This document shows, piece after piece, positions 54,948-63,691 of a DNA stretch of 64,000 nucleotides (position 1 is the stretch's first letter; each line of letters starts with the position of its first letter). A model generated the notes under the pieces. That model had not been told where the DNA came from, ran no database searches, and worked only from the letters and a program-made list of their open reading frames with translations. Origin of the DNA: Euzebya rosea (lineage in GTDB: Bacteria > Actinomycetota > Nitriliruptoria > Euzebyales > Euzebyaceae). A program made the position numbers and the translations under genes. The stretch covers positions 372,001 through 436,000 of the forward strand of contig NZ_PGDQ01000003.1 of assembly GCF_003073135.1 (NCBI RefSeq). The letters are read 5' to 3'.

Positions 54948-55577
54948 TCAGGAGAGGGTGATCTCGCCCTCCATCCCGGCGGCACGGTGGCCGGGGATGC
55001 TGCAGTAGTAGGTGTAGGTGCCGGCGTCCAGGCCGAAGGGCGCGACGTCGGCGCCGCCGGCCGAGGCCACGACGGGCTGATCGTTGTTGAGGCCCTCGAA
55101 GACGACGTTGTGCTCGAGCGAGCCAGCATTGTCGATGGCGATGATGTTCTCGCCGGCCGTGCCCTCCGACGGGGCGGAGGTGTAGGCCAGGCCGTTGTCG
55201 GCCCCCCAGACGAGCGCGCCCTCGGGGATGGCGACGGCGCCTTCCTCGGCGACCTCCCCACCCTCCTCTGCGTGCTCCTCGTGGTGCACGTCGCGGATGC
55301 CGACGGAACCGGCCACGATGCCGGCGCCGACGATGCCGGCGATGCCGAGCACCATGCCGACGCCCAGGGCGCGGGAGGAGATGTCGGGGTTGCGCTCGAC
55401 GACGAACGCGGTCGCCATCACGTAGCCGGCCGCAAGGACGGCCACCAGGACGCTGACCTCGGTTTCGACGGCCAGCAGCACCCTGGACAGCGATCCGGAG
55501 AACAGCAGGACGGCGCCGAGGAGGGTGAGGGGCATGACGAGCGGCACGAACACGCGCCGACGGGTGGTCTGGTTCAT
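54948..55577 (-). CDS. Membrane-anchored cupredoxin of the oxidase cluster
   Basis: A 209-residue protein. Three to four hydrophobic segments cover about residues 10-95, including VPLVMPLTLLGAVLLFSGSL. A His/Glu-rich stretch (HHEEHAEEGGEVAEEG) follows, then a C-terminal cupredoxin domain with His in LEHNVVFEGL and Cys, His and Met in YYCSIPGHRAAGM. Type I copper binding is expected. Its ATG overlaps the ctaG stop by four bases. It could be an electron donor to the caa3 oxidase or a copper carrier in its assembly. Confidence 0.83.
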   Translation of the reverse strand: MNQTTRRRVFVPLVMPLTLLGAVLLFSGSLSRVLLAVETEVSVLVAVLAAGYVMATAFVVERNPDISSRALGVGMVLGIAGIVGAGIVAGSVGIRDVHHEEHAEEGGEVAEEGAVAIPEGALVWGADNGLAYTSAPSEGTAGENIIAIDNAGSLEHNVVFEGLNNDQPVVASAGGADVAPFGLDAGTYTYYCSIPGHRAAGMEGEITLS

Positions 55578-56452
55578 CGCTTGACGAGCTCCGGTGTCTG
55601 GTCGGTGCCGGCGAAGTCCCGCCAGTACAGGGCGTCGGGACCGCCGGTTCGGTCCTCGTGGGACCAACGGAAGAACAGGGCGGCGATGACGGACCACAGG
55701 AGCAGCCCGCCACCGATCTTCATGAGCAACCCGGCGATCTGGAGGTCCACCAGGGGGGTGATGAACTCCCAGATGCGGGGTGCGTTCTCGTAGGAGGAGT
55801 ACAGGGGGGTGCTGGCGAACGTCAGGAACGACGCCGGCACGGTCGGCAGGATCGAGTGGCTGAACAGGTAGCCCATCCGACCGAGGTAGCTGTAGTGCGG
55901 TACCTCCGGCAGGGGCGACATGACCGGCCACCACATCAGCAGGCCGACGAACACCCACAGGAAGTGGGTGAACAGGTGGAACAGGCCGTTGGACAGCGTG
56001 GCCTCGACGAACTGCGGCGTGTGCGCCGTCGCGACGAACGCGTTGACCAGCAGCAGGGCGACGAGGGGCTTGGTGATGACCCTCGCGACCGGCAGCACCC
56101 CGGGGCGCACCAGCATGCGCCGCAGCATCCAGGCCGGACTGCCGAGGATCAGCAGGGGTGCCGCCACCAGCTGGAACATCAGGTGCTGCACCATGTGGAA
56201 GCTGTACAGGTAGTTCTCGCCGACGTTGTGGATCGGGGAGCTGGCCCCGATCCCGAAGACGAGGACACCGGTGAAGTACAGGACCTTCTGCTGCCGGGTC
56301 GCCCAGCCCGATCGTGCCAGGTGCTTGGGCGCCGAGGTCGGCCCCCAGGCGCTGAGCAGGTACAGGTACCCACCCCCGAGCAACAGCATCAGCAGCCACG
56401 CGTCGGGGGACGCCTGGGGTCGCAGGGCGATGCTCGGGTCGATGGTGGGCAC
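55574..56452 (-). CDS. ctaG: Cytochrome c oxidase assembly factor CtaG
   Basis: A seven-helix membrane protein of 292 residues (caa3-type CtaG family) needed for copper delivery to the oxidase. Helices are visible throughout (LLMLLLGGGYLYLLSAWG, LVALLLVNAFVATAHTP, HFLWVFVGLLMWWPVM). His residues include SFHMVQHLMFQ and LFHLFTHFLW. It follows ctaF by 27 nt and is coupled to the cupredoxin gene. Confidence 0.9.
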   Translation of the reverse strand: MPTIDPSIALRPQASPDAWLLMLLLGGGYLYLLSAWGPTSAPKHLARSGWATRQQKVLYFTGVLVFGIGASSPIHNVGENYLYSFHMVQHLMFQLVAAPLLILGSPAWMLRRMLVRPGVLPVARVITKPLVALLLVNAFVATAHTPQFVEATLSNGLFHLFTHFLWVFVGLLMWWPVMSPLPEVPHYSYLGRMGYLFSHSILPTVPASFLTFASTPLYSSYENAPRIWEFITPLVDLQIAGLLMKIGGGLLLWSVIAALFFRWSHEDRTGGPDALYWRDFAGTDQTPELVKR

Positions 56453-56479
56453 GGGTGGCTCCGGTGTGGGGGAGGAGGG

Positions 56480-56797
56480 CTAGAAGCCCGGGCCGGTGGC
56501 GGCCAGGAACCAGTCGGCAGCGACGACGGTGAAGACCGCCGCGGCCAGGGCGATGCCCGCGATGAACATGCGTCGCAGGACCTTGTTGTCGAAGCGGAGG
56601 TGCATGAACCACGCGCCGACGAGGACGAACTTGCCGATCGTCAGGATGATCAGGGCAGGCGTCGTGACCTGGCGCCCGAGCTGCTCGCGGAAGACGTACA
56701 GCAGCACCTCGAGGGTGGTCATGACCGCCAGGATCCCGGCGATCTCGAGGTAGGTCGAGCGGGACGGGTGGTCGTGGTGCTCTTCGTTCTCAGCCAT
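56480..56797 (-). CDS. ctaF: Cytochrome c oxidase subunit IV (CtaF, caa3 type)
   Basis: A 105-residue small membrane subunit with three transmembrane helices (about 18-38, 46-66 and 76-98), preceded by a His/Glu-rich N-terminus (MAENEEHHDHPS). The motifs FVLVGAWFMHLRFDNKV and AGIALAAAVF are typical of prokaryotic COX4. It stabilises the oxidase core. Confidence 0.88.
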   Translation of the reverse strand: MAENEEHHDHPSRSTYLEIAGILAVMTTLEVLLYVFREQLGRQVTTPALIILTIGKFVLVGAWFMHLRFDNKVLRRMFIAGIALAAAVFTVVAADWFLAATGPGF

Positions 56798-56812
56798 GGT
56801 GAAGGGTCCCTC

Positions 56813-57421
56813 CTACCCGACAGGGATCAGGTAGATGACGGTGAAGATGACGATCCAGACGATGTCCACGAAGTGCCAGTACAGGCCGACCAGCTCGACG
56901 GTCTCGGACTTCTCCGGACCGAACTTGCCGCCCAGCGACAGCGCCCAGAGGGCCAGCAGCATGAGCACGCCGATGGTGACGTGGATGCCGTGGAAGCCGG
57001 TGAGGACGAAGAAGGACGAGGAGAACGGGCTGGTCTCCAGCTTGAAGCCCTCCTCGACGAAGATCGTGAACTCGTAGATCTGCCCGGCGAGGAAGATGGC
57101 GCCGAGCAACGCCGTGGTCAGCGTCCAGACCCGGAAGCTGCGCAGGTTGTTGCGCTGCAGGGCGTCCAGCGCCAGGACCATGCCCAGCGAGCTCATCAGC
57201 AGGATGAACGTCGACGCCGAGGTGAACGGGATGTCGAAGATGTCCAGCGCGGTCGGACCGTCGTTGGTCCGGTTCAGGTACAGCAGGTACGTGGCGATCA
57301 GCGCGCCGAAGAACAGGCACTCGGACCCGATGAAGGTCCACATGCCCAGCTTCTCGTTGCTGATCCCCAGGCTGGTCGGCGGGTGGTGTCCCGCGTCGGC
57401 GTGGGCGGTGTCAGCGGCCAT
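56813..57421 (-). CDS. ctaE: Cytochrome c oxidase subunit III
   Basis: A 202-residue five-helix subunit of the heme-copper oxidase. Family blocks are KLGMWTFIGSECLFFGALIA, QIYEFTIFVEEG, FVLTGFHGIHVTIGVLML and GLYWHFVDIVWIVIF. The ATG shares its A with the ctaD stop (TGATG), so it is translationally coupled. It has no metal centre; it guides proton uptake and oxygen access. Confidence 0.94.
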   Translation of the reverse strand: MAADTAHADAGHHPPTSLGISNEKLGMWTFIGSECLFFGALIATYLLYLNRTNDGPTALDIFDIPFTSASTFILLMSSLGMVLALDALQRNNLRSFRVWTLTTALLGAIFLAGQIYEFTIFVEEGFKLETSPFSSSFFVLTGFHGIHVTIGVLMLLALWALSLGGKFGPEKSETVELVGLYWHFVDIVWIVIFTVIYLIPVG

Positions 57422-59367
57422 CAGTGGTCTCCCTCTGCGCTGGGCTCCAGGGCCCAGCCGATCATCGAGCCGAAGGTGATGATCCCACCGACCGCCAGCA
57501 GGGCGATCATGGTGGCACCTTCGTAGAACACGCCGTACGCGGCGATGGGCAGGCCGATCGACAGGGTCAGCGGGAACCAGGAGGGATCGGGCATGTGGAT
57601 GCCGAGCTCCTTGGCGGTCTTGCCGCTGACGCGGTCGCCGTAGGGACCACCGGGGTTGTCGGTGGACCCGCCGGCCGGCACGCGGACCGGCTCGGCGTCG
57701 GGGGCCTGGGTGTACTTGCGGTACCACAGCTCGTCGCGGTCGGAGATCGTCGGGATCTCGTCGAAGTTGTGGACGGGCGGCGGCGAGGAGGTCAGCCACT
57801 CCACGGAGCGGGCGTCCCACGGGTCGGCGCCAGCAGCGGGGTTCTTGCGGGACACGAAGACGTTGACCACGAACACGATGAAGGACACCGCGATGATCAG
57901 CGCGCCGACACCGACGATGGCGTTCCAGAAGTTCCAGCCCATGCCGTCGGCGTAGGTGTAGTAGCGCCGCGGCATGCCGTTGAGGCCGAGGAGGTGCATC
58001 GGGGCGAACGTCAGGTTGAAGCCGATCAGCATCAACGCGAAGTGCAGCTTGCCGAGCTTCTCGTTCAGCAGGTGGCCGAACATCTTGGGGAACCAGAAGT
58101 AGATGCCACCGAACAGGCCGAACAGCGCACCACCGAAGAGCACGTAGTGGAAGTGCGCCACGATGTAGTAGGTGTCGTGCTGCTGGGTGTCGTGGGGGAC
58201 CAGGGAGTGGGTGACGCCCGAGAGGCCACCGATGGTGAACATCGACACCAGGCCGATGGAGAACAGCATCGGGGTGGTGAAGCGGATCTGCCCGCCCCAC
58301 ATCGTGCCCAGCCAGTTGAAGATCTTGATGCCGGTGGGGACCGCGATGAACATCGTCGCGATGCCGAAGGAGGCGTCGGCGACGGGGCCCAGGCCCGCGG
58401 TGAACATGTGGTGGGCCCACACGCCCCAGCCCATGAAGCCGATGGCGATACCCGAGAAGACGATCGCGGAGTACCCGAAGAGGGGCTTGCGGCTGAAGAC
58501 CGGCAGGATCTCGGAGATGATGCCGAAGGCCGGGAGGATCATGATGTAGACCTCCGGATGGCCGAACAGCCAGAACATGTGCTGCCAGAGGACCGGGTCG
58601 CCGCCGTTGGTGGGGTCGTAGAACGGTGCGGCGAAGCGGACCTGGAACATCAGCTGCCACAGGGCGATGCCGATGACCGGCATGGCGAACAGCAGCAGGA
58701 AGGCCACCACGAAGGTCATCCAGGTGAAGACCGGCATGCGCATGAGGGTCATGCCCGGCGCGCGCATGTTGAGGACCGTGGTGATGAAGTTGACCGCGGA
58801 GGCCAGCGAGGCGACACCGGCGATCTGCAGGCCCAGGGAGTAGAAGAGCATCCGCGACTGGTGCACGGCGGCGGCTTCGGAGAGGGTCAGCGACGCCGGG
58901 TCGGGACCGATCTGGCCGGCCAGCGGTGAGTAGTTCACCCACGACCCGTTGGGCAGGCCGTCGAAGAGCACCGCGGAGTACAGGAAGACACCCGCGGCCA
59001 GCCACACCCACAGGGAGAGGGCGTTGATGCGGGGGAACGCGACGTCACGAGCACCGAGCTGCAGCGGCAGCAGGTAGTTCATGAAGGCCGCGCCCAGCGG
59101 CATGACGACGAAGAACACCATCGTCAGGCCGTGCATGGTGAAGATCTGGTTGTAGGCGTCGGCCGACAGGATCTCGCCGTTGGGGCCGGCAAGCTGGGCG
59201 CGGATGAGCAGCGCCTCGAGGCCGCCGACGACGAAGAAGAACAGCGCGGCGACGCCGTACATGATGCCGATGCGCTTGTGGTCGACGGTGGTCAACCACG
59301 ACACGATGCCGGTCGTCTTGGTGGGGCGAGGGAAGATCCCTCGGCGGGTGGTTGCGATGGCACTCAC
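57421..59367 (-). CDS. ctaD: Cytochrome c oxidase subunit I
   Basis: The catalytic subunit, 648 residues, with twelve core helices plus extensions. Ligands of heme a are His in FTMHGLTMVFF and in HYVLFGGALFG. CuB and cross-linked tyrosine lie in FWLFGHPEVYIMILPAFG, and further His in HDTYYIVAHFHY. The K and D proton paths appear conserved. The long C-terminal extension after about residue 560 (FDEIPTISDRDELWYRK and on) is seen in actinobacterial enzymes. It starts 4 nt after ctaC. Confidence 0.97.
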   Translation of the reverse strand: MSAIATTRRGIFPRPTKTTGIVSWLTTVDHKRIGIMYGVAALFFFVVGGLEALLIRAQLAGPNGEILSADAYNQIFTMHGLTMVFFVVMPLGAAFMNYLLPLQLGARDVAFPRINALSLWVWLAAGVFLYSAVLFDGLPNGSWVNYSPLAGQIGPDPASLTLSEAAAVHQSRMLFYSLGLQIAGVASLASAVNFITTVLNMRAPGMTLMRMPVFTWMTFVVAFLLLFAMPVIGIALWQLMFQVRFAAPFYDPTNGGDPVLWQHMFWLFGHPEVYIMILPAFGIISEILPVFSRKPLFGYSAIVFSGIAIGFMGWGVWAHHMFTAGLGPVADASFGIATMFIAVPTGIKIFNWLGTMWGGQIRFTTPMLFSIGLVSMFTIGGLSGVTHSLVPHDTQQHDTYYIVAHFHYVLFGGALFGLFGGIYFWFPKMFGHLLNEKLGKLHFALMLIGFNLTFAPMHLLGLNGMPRRYYTYADGMGWNFWNAIVGVGALIIAVSFIVFVVNVFVSRKNPAAGADPWDARSVEWLTSSPPPVHNFDEIPTISDRDELWYRKYTQAPDAEPVRVPAGGSTDNPGGPYGDRVSGKTAKELGIHMPDPSWFPLTLSIGLPIAAYGVFYEGATMIALLAVGGIITFGSMIGWALEPSAEGDH

Positions 59368-59371
59368 TGGG

Positions 59372-60589
59372 TTACTCCAGGGTTCCGAGGTAGGCGATCA
59401 CGGCGTCGATCTGCTCATCGGTCAGGGCGTCGCCACCGCTGCCGAAGCCGGGCATCTGTGCGCCGGGCTTCAGCGACTGGGGGTCGCGGATCCACTGCTC
59501 CATGCGCTCCATGGCCAGCTCGGGGTCCTCGACCTCGTCGCCGAACGGCGAGTCGAAGATGTAGCCGGCGAAGGCCTCGCGTGCGGCGAAGTGGGTCAGG
59601 TTGGGCCCGAAGCGGGAGTCGGCGTTGCCCTCCAGCCCGGTGAACGTGTGGCACCCGATGCAGACGCTGCCGGCGATCTCCGCACCCTGGGCGACGAGCT
59701 CGTCCTCGGGTTCGGCGACGGGCTGCTGCATCCGGTCGACCCAGGCCTCGTAGTCGGCTTCCTCGTGGGCGATCACGGTGAAGCGCATGTTGGCGTGCGA
59801 CAGGCCGCAGAACTCCGCGCACAGGCCGGGGTAGACACCCGGCTCGTCGGCTTCGATCCGCAGCTGGCGCTGGCCGCCCGGCACGTAGTCACGCTTGCCG
59901 GCGAGGCTCGGCACCCAGAAGGAGTGGATGACGTCGGCACCGTCGGCGGTGCCGTCGAGCTCGATGAAGACCTCGCGGCCGACCGGGATGTGCAGCTCGG
60001 AGGCGGTGTAGAAGTCCTCCTCGGTGTACTGGAACTCCCACCAGTACTGCTTGCCGACCGCGGTCACGAGGACCGCGTCCTCGGCGGGCGGTTCGGCCAG
60101 CTCGAAGATCTTCTGCACCGTCGGCACGGCGATCACGGCGAGGATGACGGCCGGGATCAGCGTCCAGGCGATCTCCAGCCGGGTGTTGCCGTGCACCTGC
60201 TTGGGCAGCTCGGTCTGTCCCTTGTCGCGGAAGCGGACGACGATGAACGCCAGGCCACCGAAGACCAGCAGGAAGACCGCGATCGTGATGGGGTAGGCGA
60301 TGTCCCACAGCTCGTCCTGCGATCGCGCCACCGGACCCAGGGGGTTCAGGGCGTCGGCCGGCAGCGGACGGTTGGGGTTGGGACCGGGGATCTGGGCAGT
60401 GTCGGAGCCATCCAGGTCCACCGAGCAGCCCGTGGCCAGCATCGCCAGGCCGCCCAGCGCGAGGTACGCACGCCGATGCAGGCGTGGCAGGGATTCGCGA
60501 AGACGGTCAGTGGTGCTGGTCACCCGGCCGCTGGCCCCGGGCGGGGCGGCGGTGGTGGTGGTTGGGGCGTCTGCGGGTCGGCGACCCAT
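59372..60589 (-). CDS. ctaC: Cytochrome c oxidase subunit II with C-terminal cytochrome c (caa3)
   Basis: A 405-residue lipoprotein-type subunit. The ATG at 60589 has GGAGG 4 nt upstream. A twin-arginine-like LHRRAYLALGGLAMLATGCS ends in a lipobox Cys (about 55). Two transmembrane helices follow, then the CuA domain with CAEFCGLSHANM plus the His in DVIHSFWVPSL. The C-terminal heme c domain has CIGCHTF and the axial Met in PGAQMPGFG. The fused cytochrome makes it a caa3 oxidase that can accept electrons from a small cytochrome or cupredoxin. The operon is ctaC-D-E-F-G. Confidence 0.96.
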   Translation of the reverse strand: MGRRPADAPTTTTAAPPGASGRVTSTTDRLRESLPRLHRRAYLALGGLAMLATGCSVDLDGSDTAQIPGPNPNRPLPADALNPLGPVARSQDELWDIAYPITIAVFLLVFGGLAFIVVRFRDKGQTELPKQVHGNTRLEIAWTLIPAVILAVIAVPTVQKIFELAEPPAEDAVLVTAVGKQYWWEFQYTEEDFYTASELHIPVGREVFIELDGTADGADVIHSFWVPSLAGKRDYVPGGQRQLRIEADEPGVYPGLCAEFCGLSHANMRFTVIAHEEADYEAWVDRMQQPVAEPEDELVAQGAEIAGSVCIGCHTFTGLEGNADSRFGPNLTHFAAREAFAGYIFDSPFGDEVEDPELAMERMEQWIRDPQSLKPGAQMPGFGSGGDALTDEQIDAVIAYLGTLE

Positions 60590-60860
60590 GCATCCTCCAT
60601 GGTTCTGGTGGCCCGGTGTGGGCCCGAGCTCGTGAGGGGGAATCCTGCCAGCTCATCGAAGTCCGGCATCGACTACCGGCGTGCGGGGTGCGCACCGTGT
60701 CGTGAATGGCGGGCCCGTAACACGCTGCCGTGTGGGCAGCTGGGGCCCTGCTGACGTTCAGGGCCGCCGATTGTGACATATCCGATGCGCGGGAGCCCAA
60801 CGGCACGACCGCGGGGTGCGCAGAGGATGCAGAAGCCCGCCGATCGTGGCGTCTGCCCGC

Positions 60861-62129
60861 ATGATGGAGACCGTGAACTCCGGTGTCGACGCGGCGCTCG
60901 GGCGCGTGGCCGTGGTCCTGCGCCTGATCGGCGCGGTCTGGATCGTGCTGCTGGTCGCGACGACCTGGGCGGCCGGCCAGCTGGTCGCCCCGGTGGCCTC
61001 CTGGGCGGTGACGGCCTTCGCGGTCGCCTGGGCCGTCCTGGCGTGGCGCACCGGCCTGATCGAGCGGGGGTCGGCCGCTGGGTCGTTCGCCGCATGGGTC
61101 GACGTGGCCGTGACCGTGGTCGTGATCCTCGGGCCCGGGTTCTTCGGTGAGACGACGGGGTTCGCCGGCGGGTACCCGTTCGCGTCGCTGGTCGTCGCGC
61201 TGGCGGTTGCCGACCGGACCGGCGTCGGCGTCGCCGCGGCGGTCCTCAGCGCGGCGACGTTGCTGAACCTCTTCTCGGTGGGCACGCCCTCCCTGCCGTC
61301 GGCGACCTCCAACGTCCTGTTCTACGGGTTGGGCGCGTCGGCGCTGTGGCTGGGCGTGCAGGTCCTGCGCCGGCAGGAGGAACGGACCCGGCTGGCGGAG
61401 TCCGAGCTCGCCGTCGCGCGCGAGCGGGCCACGACGGCCACCCACCTGCACGACTCGGTGCTGCAGACCCTCGCCCTGGTCCAGCGACGCGCCGACGACG
61501 CAGGCGCCGTCCGCTCGCTGGCCCGCCGCCAGGAACGCGAGCTCCGCGAATGGCTGTTCCCGCCGGAGACCGGCCCGGTGGTCGTCGCGGCGTCGTCATC
61601 GGGGCCGTCAACGGGGTCGTCATTGGGGTCGTCCGCGCCCCGGTCGGCGCGATCGGGGCCTGCGTCGGCGGGGGACGATGATGGGCACGATCCCGACGTC
61701 CCGAAGCCCCTCGGCCGCCTCGGCCCGACCCTCGAGGCCCACGCCGAGGACATGGAGGAGCGCTACGGCGTCTCCGTCCGGGTGGTCAGCGTCGGCGGCG
61801 CGGCCGACCTGCCCGTCCCACCGGTCGACGAGGGCGTCGGGGCGCTGGCCCGTGCCGCCAGGGAAGCCATGGCCAACGCGGCCGTGCATGCCGGCGTGGA
61901 CACCGTCGACGTGTTCGCCGAGCGGGACGGGGCGACCGTGGCCGTGTGGATCCGGGACCGGGGGATCGGCTTCGACCCCGACGACCTGCCGGCGGACCGA
62001 CACGGGGTCACCGGGTCGATCCGTGGCCGGATGCACCGAGCCGGCGGATCGGCGACCATCAGCAGCGGGCCGAGCCGCGGCACGGAGGTGGCACTCCGGA
62101 TCGCCGTCGACGGACAGGAGCAGCCATGA
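60861..62129 (+). CDS. Sensor histidine kinase (HisKA_3 / NarX-type)
   Basis: A 422-residue membrane sensor with about five or six hydrophobic segments in residues 10-150 and no separate extracellular domain. The phosphorylation box is ATHLHDSVLQTLALVQRRAD, with His 197. The N-box is REAMANAAVHAG and the G1 box IRDRGIGFDPDDLP. An unusual linker of about 55 residues rich in Ser/Gly/Pro then Asp (GSSLGSSAPRSARSGPASAG and on) separates the dimerisation and ATPase domains. The start is ambiguous between ATG 60861 and ATG 60864; neither has a good Shine-Dalgarno. It is divergent from the oxidase operon and coupled to its regulator. Confidence 0.88.
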   Translation: MMETVNSGVDAALGRVAVVLRLIGAVWIVLLVATTWAAGQLVAPVASWAVTAFAVAWAVLAWRTGLIERGSAAGSFAAWVDVAVTVVVILGPGFFGETTGFAGGYPFASLVVALAVADRTGVGVAAAVLSAATLLNLFSVGTPSLPSATSNVLFYGLGASALWLGVQVLRRQEERTRLAESELAVARERATTATHLHDSVLQTLALVQRRADDAGAVRSLARRQERELREWLFPPETGPVVVAASSSGPSTGSSLGSSAPRSARSGPASAGDDDGHDPDVPKPLGRLGPTLEAHAEDMEERYGVSVRVVSVGGAADLPVPPVDEGVGALARAAREAMANAAVHAGVDTVDVFAERDGATVAVWIRDRGIGFDPDDLPADRHGVTGSIRGRMHRAGGSATISSGPSRGTEVALRIAVDGQEQP

Positions 62130-62770
62130 ACGAACGCCTCAAGGTCTACGTCGTCGACGACCACCGGATCTTCCGGTCCGGCCTGCGCGCCGAGATCGCC
62201 CAGTCGCTGTGGATCGCCGGTGAGGCCGGCACCGTCGCCGAGGCCATCGAGGGGATCGTGGACGCCCGACCGGCGGTCGTGCTGCTCGACGTGCACCTGC
62301 CCGACGGGGGCGGCGCCGCGGTCATCGAGGGAGTCCGTCGGGCCGGCGTGGACGACGTGGAGTTCCTCGCCCTGTCGGCGTCGGACTCCGCCGACGACGT
62401 CGTGGCGATCATCCGGGCCGGTGCCCGTGGATACGTGACCAAGACCGTCGCCTCCGACGAGCTCGTCACGGCCGTGCGCCGCATCGCCGCCGGGGACGCC
62501 TACTTCTCCCCGCAGCTGGCCGGCTACGTCCTCGACGCGTTCGCGGCCATCCCGGTGGTCCAGGTCGACGCCGAGCTCGGGCAGCTCACCCCTCGCGAAC
62601 GGGAGGTCCTGCAGCACCTCGCCCGCGGCTACACCTACGCCGAGATCGGCGAGGCGCTGGTCATCGCCGTCAAGACCGTGGAGACCCACGCCTCCAACGT
62701 CCTTCGCAAGCTGCAGCTCTCCAACCGCCACGAGCTGTCCCGCTGGGCCGCCGAGCGCAACATCACCTGA
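62126..62770 (+). CDS. NarL/FixJ-family response regulator
   Basis: A 214-residue two-domain regulator. Receiver: VYVVDDHRIFRSGLRAE, phospho-acceptor Asp 55 in VVLLDVHLPDGGG, Lys in GARGYVTKTVAS. LuxR helix-turn-helix: LTPREREVLQHLARGYTYAE, ALVIAVKTVETHASNVLRKL. The ATG overlaps the kinase stop (ATGA at 62126-62129), so the pair is coupled. Being divergent from ctaC, it could regulate the oxidase operon, but that is inference. Confidence 0.92.
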   Translation: MNERLKVYVVDDHRIFRSGLRAEIAQSLWIAGEAGTVAEAIEGIVDARPAVVLLDVHLPDGGGAAVIEGVRRAGVDDVEFLALSASDSADDVVAIIRAGARGYVTKTVASDELVTAVRRIAAGDAYFSPQLAGYVLDAFAAIPVVQVDAELGQLTPREREVLQHLARGYTYAEIGEALVIAVKTVETHASNVLRKLQLSNRHELSRWAAERNIT

Positions 62771-62829
62771 CCCAGAGGCTCCGGGCGCCGGGTGGGGCGA
62801 CACACAGGGGGAGGGGCAGACTGGCCGGC

Positions 62830-63678
62830 ATGCCCGAAGGCCACACGATCCATCGCCATGCCCGCCTGCAGCGTCGCCACCTGAAGGGGAAGCGGGTGGC
62901 CGCGTGGTCGCCGCAGGGGCGGTTCGACGACGGGGCGGCCCGCCTGGACGGGGGCACCGTCCGCGACATCCGGGCGGTCGGCAAGCACCTCTTCTACGAG
63001 TGGGGCACGCCCGACGGGACGGCCACGGGCGAGCTGCTGCACGTCCACCTCGGGTTGTTCGGCAAGTTCCGCACCTTCGTCGACGAGCCGCCGGCCCCGA
63101 CTGACGGCACCCGGCTGGCGCTGCGGACCATCGAGGGCGAGGCGGCGGCGGCCGGCACGACGATCTACCTGGCGGGCGCGACGGTGGTGGACATCATCAG
63201 CCCGTCGGAGGAGGAGGGGATCCGCGGCCGGCTGGGGCCCGACCCGCTGGACCGCAGGGCCGACCCGGCCCGGTTCGTGGCCGCCATGCGACGAAGGAGG
63301 CTGCCGATCGGTGAGGCGCTGCTGGACCAGAAGGCCATCTCCGGCATCGGCAACGTCTACCGGGCGGAGATGTTGTTCCGCGCCGGCATCGACCCCGACA
63401 TCCCCGCGTCCGACCTCACCGACGAGCAGGTCATGGCGCTGTGGGACGACGCCGTCGCCCTGCTGAAGGAGGGGGAGAAGTCGGGGCGCATCGTCACCGT
63501 CGACCCCGCGGACGTGGGACGTCGCAGCCGGGCGAGGCTGCCGCGTGACGAGCAGCGCTACGTCTACAAGCGCCACGACCGGCCGTGCCACCGCTGCGGC
63601 ACGCCGATCGTGATGTGGACGCCCCGGTCCCGGACCATCTGGGGCTGCCCGACCTGTCAGGACCTCTCCCGGGCCTGA
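62830..63678 (+). CDS. nei: Formamidopyrimidine-DNA glycosylase / endonuclease VIII family (Nei-type)
   Basis: A base-excision repair DNA glycosylase of 282 residues. The N-terminal catalytic MPEGHTIHR gives Pro 2 and Glu 3, with a conserved Lys in VGKHLFYEW. The helix-two-turn-helix region is QKAISGIGNVYRAEMLFRAG. A C-terminal zinc finger has CHRC and CPTC pairs (about 253-276) with the DNA-reading Arg in TPRSRTIWGCP. The MPEGHTIH start is of the actinobacterial Nei type rather than MutM (MPELPE). Excises oxidised pyrimidines. Confidence 0.93.
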   Translation: MPEGHTIHRHARLQRRHLKGKRVAAWSPQGRFDDGAARLDGGTVRDIRAVGKHLFYEWGTPDGTATGELLHVHLGLFGKFRTFVDEPPAPTDGTRLALRTIEGEAAAAGTTIYLAGATVVDIISPSEEEGIRGRLGPDPLDRRADPARFVAAMRRRRLPIGEALLDQKAISGIGNVYRAEMLFRAGIDPDIPASDLTDEQVMALWDDAVALLKEGEKSGRIVTVDPADVGRRSRARLPRDEQRYVYKRHDRPCHRCGTPIVMWTPRSRTIWGCPTCQDLSRA

Positions 63679-63691
63679 CCCGACGACCCGC

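Noticed and set aside
53935-59011. Minus-strand frames that fuse gpgS, cupredoxin and subunit III with upstream sequence
   Set aside because: The apparent N-terminal extensions are out-of-frame readings of the neighbouring gene. Each family has a normal start inside, so these are not real fusions or frameshifts.
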